This document shows positions 60,327 to 64,000 of a DNA stretch of 64,000 nt, piece by piece (position 1 is the stretch's first letter; every line of letters begins with the position of its first letter). A program made the position numbers and the translations under genes. Source of the stretch: Porphyromonas pogonae (GTDB taxonomy: Bacteria; Bacteroidota; Bacteroidia; Bacteroidales; Porphyromonadaceae); NCBI RefSeq assembly GCF_036320655.1, contig NZ_CP143258.1, positions 1,922,001 to 1,986,000 on the forward strand, in the 5' to 3' direction. The notes below the pieces were generated by a model. That model saw only the letters and a program-made list of their open reading frames with translations, ran no database searches and had not been told where the DNA came from.

Positions 60327-62102
60327 ATGAAAGGATCAACCATTTCCAATTTGAGGAAGTACATGGGAAATAGAAAAGAGTTACTCACCATGTCTCTCAT
60401 TACTTCTGCTCTGAGCAGCATTGCCGGAGTGATTCCCTTTATATGCATATGGGTTATTGTACGTATGATTTTTGAAGACAATCACTCTACAGACACTATT
60501 TCACTTTACGCATGGGTAGCCTTTGGCTTCTCTATTCTATGCGTCATTTTGTATTTTGCTTCATTGATGCTATCACATTTAGCAGCATTCAGAGTCGAAA
60601 AAAACATGCGCTTTACAGCCATGCAGAAAGCAGTGCATATACCACTGGGATTTTACAATAAAAATACGGTGGGAAAAATGAGGAAGATTATTGATGACAA
60701 TGCAAGTATTACACATGTATTCACTGCTCATCAACTACCGGATCTTATAGGAGGTATTATGATGCTGGTGACAACATTTATTTTCTTATTTGTTTTTGAC
60801 TGGAGGATGGGACTGGTATGCCTTATACCTCTAATCATAGCAGTATGGATGTTTCAAAACATGATGGGTAATAAAACATACCAAGAAAGCATGACACAGT
60901 ATATGAATTTTCTGGAAAAAATGAATACTGAAGCAGTGGAGTATATACGAGGAATACCGGTAGTAAAAGTATTTCAACAGACAGTATACAGTTTCAAGCG
61001 TTTTTACAAAAGTATCATGACCTATAGTGAATGGGCCGGGAAATATACTGTGAATAGTCGTACTCCAATGCTTATTTATACTCTAGCTCTGAATGGGTTC
61101 ATATTTTTGCTCATTCCTTTTGCTGTAATTCTTATTAATACAGGAAGCGACTGGCGAGAAGTGGTTATCAATCTTATTTTTTATATCCTTATTACTCCAT
61201 TCTTCAATCAGAGCTTAATGAAAATCATGTTTATGTCTCATGGCAAACAGCAAGCAGATGAGGCACTTATCAGAATAGATAAGTTGATGAGTGAATACCC
61301 TTGTTTCGAAACGGAGGAACAAGATAAGCCAATCATCAAATATGACATCGATTTGATAAAGGTATCATTTACTTATGATAAGGGTGAAAAAGAAGCTATA
61401 CATAATTTAAGCCTTCATATTCCTGAAAATAAAACATATGCTTTGGTAGGAGCATCAGGTAGTGGTAAAACGACCTTGGTACGCCTAATGGCAAGGTTCT
61501 GGGATTGTACGCAAGGTGAAGTCCGTATTGGTGGTATAAATGTGAAACATATAACTCCTGAAGAATTGATGAAACATATTTCTTTTGTTTTTCAAAATAC
61601 TACCCTTTTCAAAACAACTATTAGAGAGAATATATTATATGGCAAGCCCGATGCTTCACAGGAAGAACTCGACAGAGCCATAAAAATGGCTCAATGTGAA
61701 GATATTATTAATAAGCTTCCTGATGGATTGGATACCAAATTAGGTACTGAAGGTATATATTTATCGGGAGGAGAACAGCAACGAATTGCACTGGCACGTG
61801 CATTTCTCAAAGATGCTCCGATTCTTTTGTTAGATGAGGCTACTGCATTTGCAGATCCGGAAAACGAGCATGAAATACAAATAGCGCTTAGAAGCCTAAT
61901 GGAGAATAAGACTGTAGTAATGATAGCACATAGACTATCTTCTGTAACTAATGTAGATAGAATTATAGTAATAGAGGAAGGAACTATAGCAGAACAAGGT
62001 AATCACCAAGAGCTTCTTGATAACAAAGGCCTTTACTATACTATGTGGAATGAATACCAACAATCAGTTCGCTGGACAATTAAAATGGAGGAAGTACAAT
62101 GA
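60327..62102 (+). CDS. ABC transporter, fused membrane and ATPase domains (subunit 1)
   Basis: Six membrane helices (about 20-300) precede an ATPase domain with Walker A GASGSGKT, signature LSGGEQQR, Walker B ILLLDEAT followed by AFADPENE, and the H-loop MIAHRL. The catalytic Glu is present. The 591-residue half-transporter is of the exporter (type IV) fold and pairs with the next gene, whose ATG overlaps its stop region by 4 bp. Such heterodimers export lipids, peptides or drugs, or in the IrtAB/YbtPQ branch import siderophores; the substrate here is unknown. Confidence 0.9.
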   Translation: MKGSTISNLRKYMGNRKELLTMSLITSALSSIAGVIPFICIWVIVRMIFEDNHSTDTISLYAWVAFGFSILCVILYFASLMLSHLAAFRVEKNMRFTAMQKAVHIPLGFYNKNTVGKMRKIIDDNASITHVFTAHQLPDLIGGIMMLVTTFIFLFVFDWRMGLVCLIPLIIAVWMFQNMMGNKTYQESMTQYMNFLEKMNTEAVEYIRGIPVVKVFQQTVYSFKRFYKSIMTYSEWAGKYTVNSRTPMLIYTLALNGFIFLLIPFAVILINTGSDWREVVINLIFYILITPFFNQSLMKIMFMSHGKQQADEALIRIDKLMSEYPCFETEEQDKPIIKYDIDLIKVSFTYDKGEKEAIHNLSLHIPENKTYALVGASGSGKTTLVRLMARFWDCTQGEVRIGGINVKHITPEELMKHISFVFQNTTLFKTTIRENILYGKPDASQEELDRAIKMAQCEDIINKLPDGLDTKLGTEGIYLSGGEQQRIALARAFLKDAPILLLDEATAFADPENEHEIQIALRSLMENKTVVMIAHRLSSVTNVDRIIVIEEGTIAEQGNHQELLDNKGLYYTMWNEYQQSVRWTIKMEEVQ

Positions 62103-63835
62103 TCAAATATATTCAGAACCGATTTGCAATGAGTGAAAAAGGCGCACGTGATTTTCTCAAAGCATCTTTTGCCACAACATTACAAAACCTGACATTCATG
62201 CTACCGATCATGCTGGTATATATCTTTTTGGAAAAAGATCTACTACCCCTTATGTCAGGCACAATAAATCAAAGTAGCCATATTGGGCTATATATTGCAA
62301 TTATAGTAATATCATGTATCATTATATACATAGCATCGTACTGGCAATATAATAGCTCATATCTCACCACTTACACAGAATGCGCCAATAGACGCATTTC
62401 TATTGCAGAGAAACTTAGAAAACTTCCACTTTCATTCTTTGGCGAAAAAAATCTGTCGGATCTTAGTAGTACCATATTAAGTGATGTAGCAGATTTGGAG
62501 CAATTATTCTCGCACTGTGTACCCCAACTTGTGGGAGCATCGCTGACGCTGATAATTGCATTCTTCGGCTTAGGATATTTCAATTGGACTCTGACTATTG
62601 CTTTGTTTTGGGTGGTACCTATTGTGCTCATTATTTTTATCGGAACAAAAAAAATAGAAAAGAATATACACCAAAAGGAATACGTAAGAAAACGTAAGTT
62701 GAGCGAAAAAATACAGGAAGGGATTGACCAAATCCAGGAAATAAAATCATACAATCATGAAGAGCGTTATCTCAATGAGCTTAAAACAGAACTAGATGAT
62801 TATGAAAAGAATCAAACAAAAGGTGAATTGCAGATAGGAATTATCATTAATCTGATACAAGCTATTATTAAGATGGGGCTCCCTACTCTTATTCTCGTAG
62901 GCGCAACTTTGTTGATCAAGGGTAATATAGATTTTCTCACGTATCTTTTCTTTCTTATTATATCGTCTGTAATTTATGAGCCTTTGCTCCAAGTCCTCAA
63001 TCAAGGTGCTATCTTATTCTATATTGATGTAAGGATCGACAGAATGAATGAAATACTCAACTTACCCACTCAAAAGGGGGTAACACACTGTGAGCCTAAT
63101 AACTTTGACATAAGATTTGAACATGTAGATTTTTCTTATCAAGACGGTAAATCTGTACTCAAAGATGTTTCTTTTCTTGCAAAACAAGGAGAAGTCACAG
63201 CTCTTATAGGCCCTTCAGGAGGAGGTAAAAGTACCTCTGCAAAGTTGAGCGCACGATTTTGGGATATCAATAAAGGGAGTATAACTTTAGGAGGGATCAA
63301 TGTTAACAGTATTGACCCCGAAACCCTTTTGCATTATTATGCAATTGTATTTCAAGATGTGGTTCTTTTCAATGCTTCCGTAATGGACAATATTCGAATC
63401 GGGCGTAAAGAGGCTTCAGATGAAGAAGTATTACGAATGGCGAGCTTGGCACAATGCGACGAATTTGTCAATAAGTTGCCTGAGGGTTATGACACCATCA
63501 TTGGAGAAAATGGGAATACACTATCAGGAGGCGAAAGACAACGTATTTCTATTGCACGCGCTCTTTTAAAAGACGCACCTATTGTATTGTTGGATGAGGC
63601 TACAGCTTCGCTTGACGTTGAAAACGAAACCCAAATACAAAAAGCGCTATCACACCTTATCAAAAATCGCACTGTTCTTATAATTGCACATCGTATGCGC
63701 ACAATAGCCAATGCCGATAAGATAGTGGTGCTACAAGAAGGTCGTGTAGTAGAAAGTGGGTCTCCAAAAGAATTAATGAATAAAGAAAGTATTTACAGAC
63801 AAATGATAAATACGCAATCGTGCATAGAAGTATAG
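62099..63835 (+). CDS. ABC transporter, fused membrane and ATPase domains (subunit 2)
   Basis: This 578-residue partner has six helices (about 20-300) and an ATPase domain with Walker A GPSGGGKST, signature LSGGERQR, Walker B IVLLDEAT (then ASLDVENE) and IIAHRM. Both catalytic residues appear intact, so the heterodimer may have two working ATP sites. It is translationally coupled to subunit 1 (ATGA overlap). A 32-codon ORF and a further gene follow in the same direction. Confidence 0.9.
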   Translation: MIKYIQNRFAMSEKGARDFLKASFATTLQNLTFMLPIMLVYIFLEKDLLPLMSGTINQSSHIGLYIAIIVISCIIIYIASYWQYNSSYLTTYTECANRRISIAEKLRKLPLSFFGEKNLSDLSSTILSDVADLEQLFSHCVPQLVGASLTLIIAFFGLGYFNWTLTIALFWVVPIVLIIFIGTKKIEKNIHQKEYVRKRKLSEKIQEGIDQIQEIKSYNHEERYLNELKTELDDYEKNQTKGELQIGIIINLIQAIIKMGLPTLILVGATLLIKGNIDFLTYLFFLIISSVIYEPLLQVLNQGAILFYIDVRIDRMNEILNLPTQKGVTHCEPNNFDIRFEHVDFSYQDGKSVLKDVSFLAKQGEVTALIGPSGGGKSTSAKLSARFWDINKGSITLGGINVNSIDPETLLHYYAIVFQDVVLFNASVMDNIRIGRKEASDEEVLRMASLAQCDEFVNKLPEGYDTIIGENGNTLSGGERQRISIARALLKDAPIVLLDEATASLDVENETQIQKALSHLIKNRTVLIIAHRMRTIANADKIVVLQEGRVVESGSPKELMNKESIYRQMINTQSCIEV

Positions 63836-63887
63836 ATATTAATATTATTAAAAAAGATGGGGATGAAATAATAAAATACAATTGATT

Positions 63888-63986
63888 ATGTCTACTTTTA
63901 GTTTTCTAGATAATTCAATTCAGACAAAAAATAATAGAATATATAACCTTGATATAAATTTAGTATTAAAGCAAAATAACCAATGA
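63888..63986 (+). CDS. Small ORF (32 residues) coupled to the next gene
   Basis: ATG at 63888 opens a 32-residue ORF (MSTFSFLDNS... ending LKQNNQ) whose TGA overlaps the next ATG (ATGA at 63983-63986). It begins 52 bp after the ABC subunit 2 stop. It could be a leader peptide, a small secreted or exported peptide, or chance. I recognise no family. The overlap with a following start codon is the main support. Confidence 0.35.
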   Translation: MSTFSFLDNSIQTKNNRIYNLDINLVLKQNNQ

Positions 63987-64000
63987 GATATAATTTTGAT
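63983..64000 (+). CDS. Start of a gene running off the window
   Basis: An ATG at 63983 opens MRYNFD and remains open to the last base. Only six codons are visible; the overlap with the stop of the 32-residue ORF is the reason to list it. Confidence 0.3.

Overview
The window looks like a chromosome segment of a Bacteroidales bacterium, probably Porphyromonas-like. This is inferred from an AT-rich base composition, promoters of the Bacteroidetes type (TTG, about 20 bp, TAnnTTTG), a SusC/SusD (RagA/RagB-like) pair, a FimA/Mfa1-like fimbrial lipoprotein, a TPP-riboswitch thiamine locus with a TonB receptor and a PnuC-type transporter, and a MurE with the DNPR motif of meso-diaminopimelate users. 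No rRNA operon, CRISPR array, prophage or conjugative module was seen.

Layout. 1-1,136 is a fimbrial-type lipoprotein cut by the window edge, followed by a 22-bp tandem array and tRNA-Cys. 2,027-12,510 is the cell-division/cell-wall operon, read leftwards: rsmH, an FtsL-like gene, ftsI, murE, mraY, murD, ftsW, murG; it stops at murG, with no mraZ in front and no murC, ftsQ, ftsA or ftsZ behind. 13,991-18,777 is an orphan susC/susD pair. 18,889-22,167 holds a Rieske-fold lipoprotein, an SRPBCC protein, pyrE, a nitrilase, an acyltransferase and a small conserved protein. 22,322-28,938 is a uvrA, SWIM pseudo-helicase, uvrD repair cluster. 29,257-31,442 encodes two envelope proteins. 31,676-36,937 is the overlapping operon glyS, FKBP, surE, lpxB, LolC/E-type permease. 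37,165-39,470 is an accessory patch (MITE, array, IS). 39,637-43,491 is the thiamine uptake locus. 43,647-46,384 has a CPBP protease and two glycosyltransferases, then tRNA-Leu. 46,887-51,710 has rarA and the serine pathway (serC, serA, DUF1015 protein). 52,035-53,699 is a C69 dipeptidase. 53,985-56,526 is a second accessory patch (MITE, array, IS). 56,700-58,716 is an outer-membrane channel plus purine permease. 58,909-59,868 is a TraB/GumN lipoprotein. 60,327-64,000 is a two-subunit ABC transporter followed by a 32-codon ORF coupled to a gene that runs off the window.

Most unusual signal. Three gene-poor loci (about 13.05-13.62 kb, 37.6-39.5 kb and 54.5-55.0 kb) share one composite plan on the minus strand: a promoter-like box (TTGACAAGGGGG to TATCTTTG), a short 220-390 nt unit, an intrinsic terminator, and 13-30 bp later an array with TAACTA or TAGTTA cores placed exactly every 22 bp. 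A fourth 22-bp array with another core lies just past the tRNA-Cys terminator. Two of the composite loci have been hit by insertion sequences (an IS5-like element inside an array; an IS50-type element directly beside the promoter box), and the same two have a 187-bp MITE to their left. The function is unknown. Helical phasing for a protein, a cassette boundary, or a small-RNA/small-protein unit are all possible.
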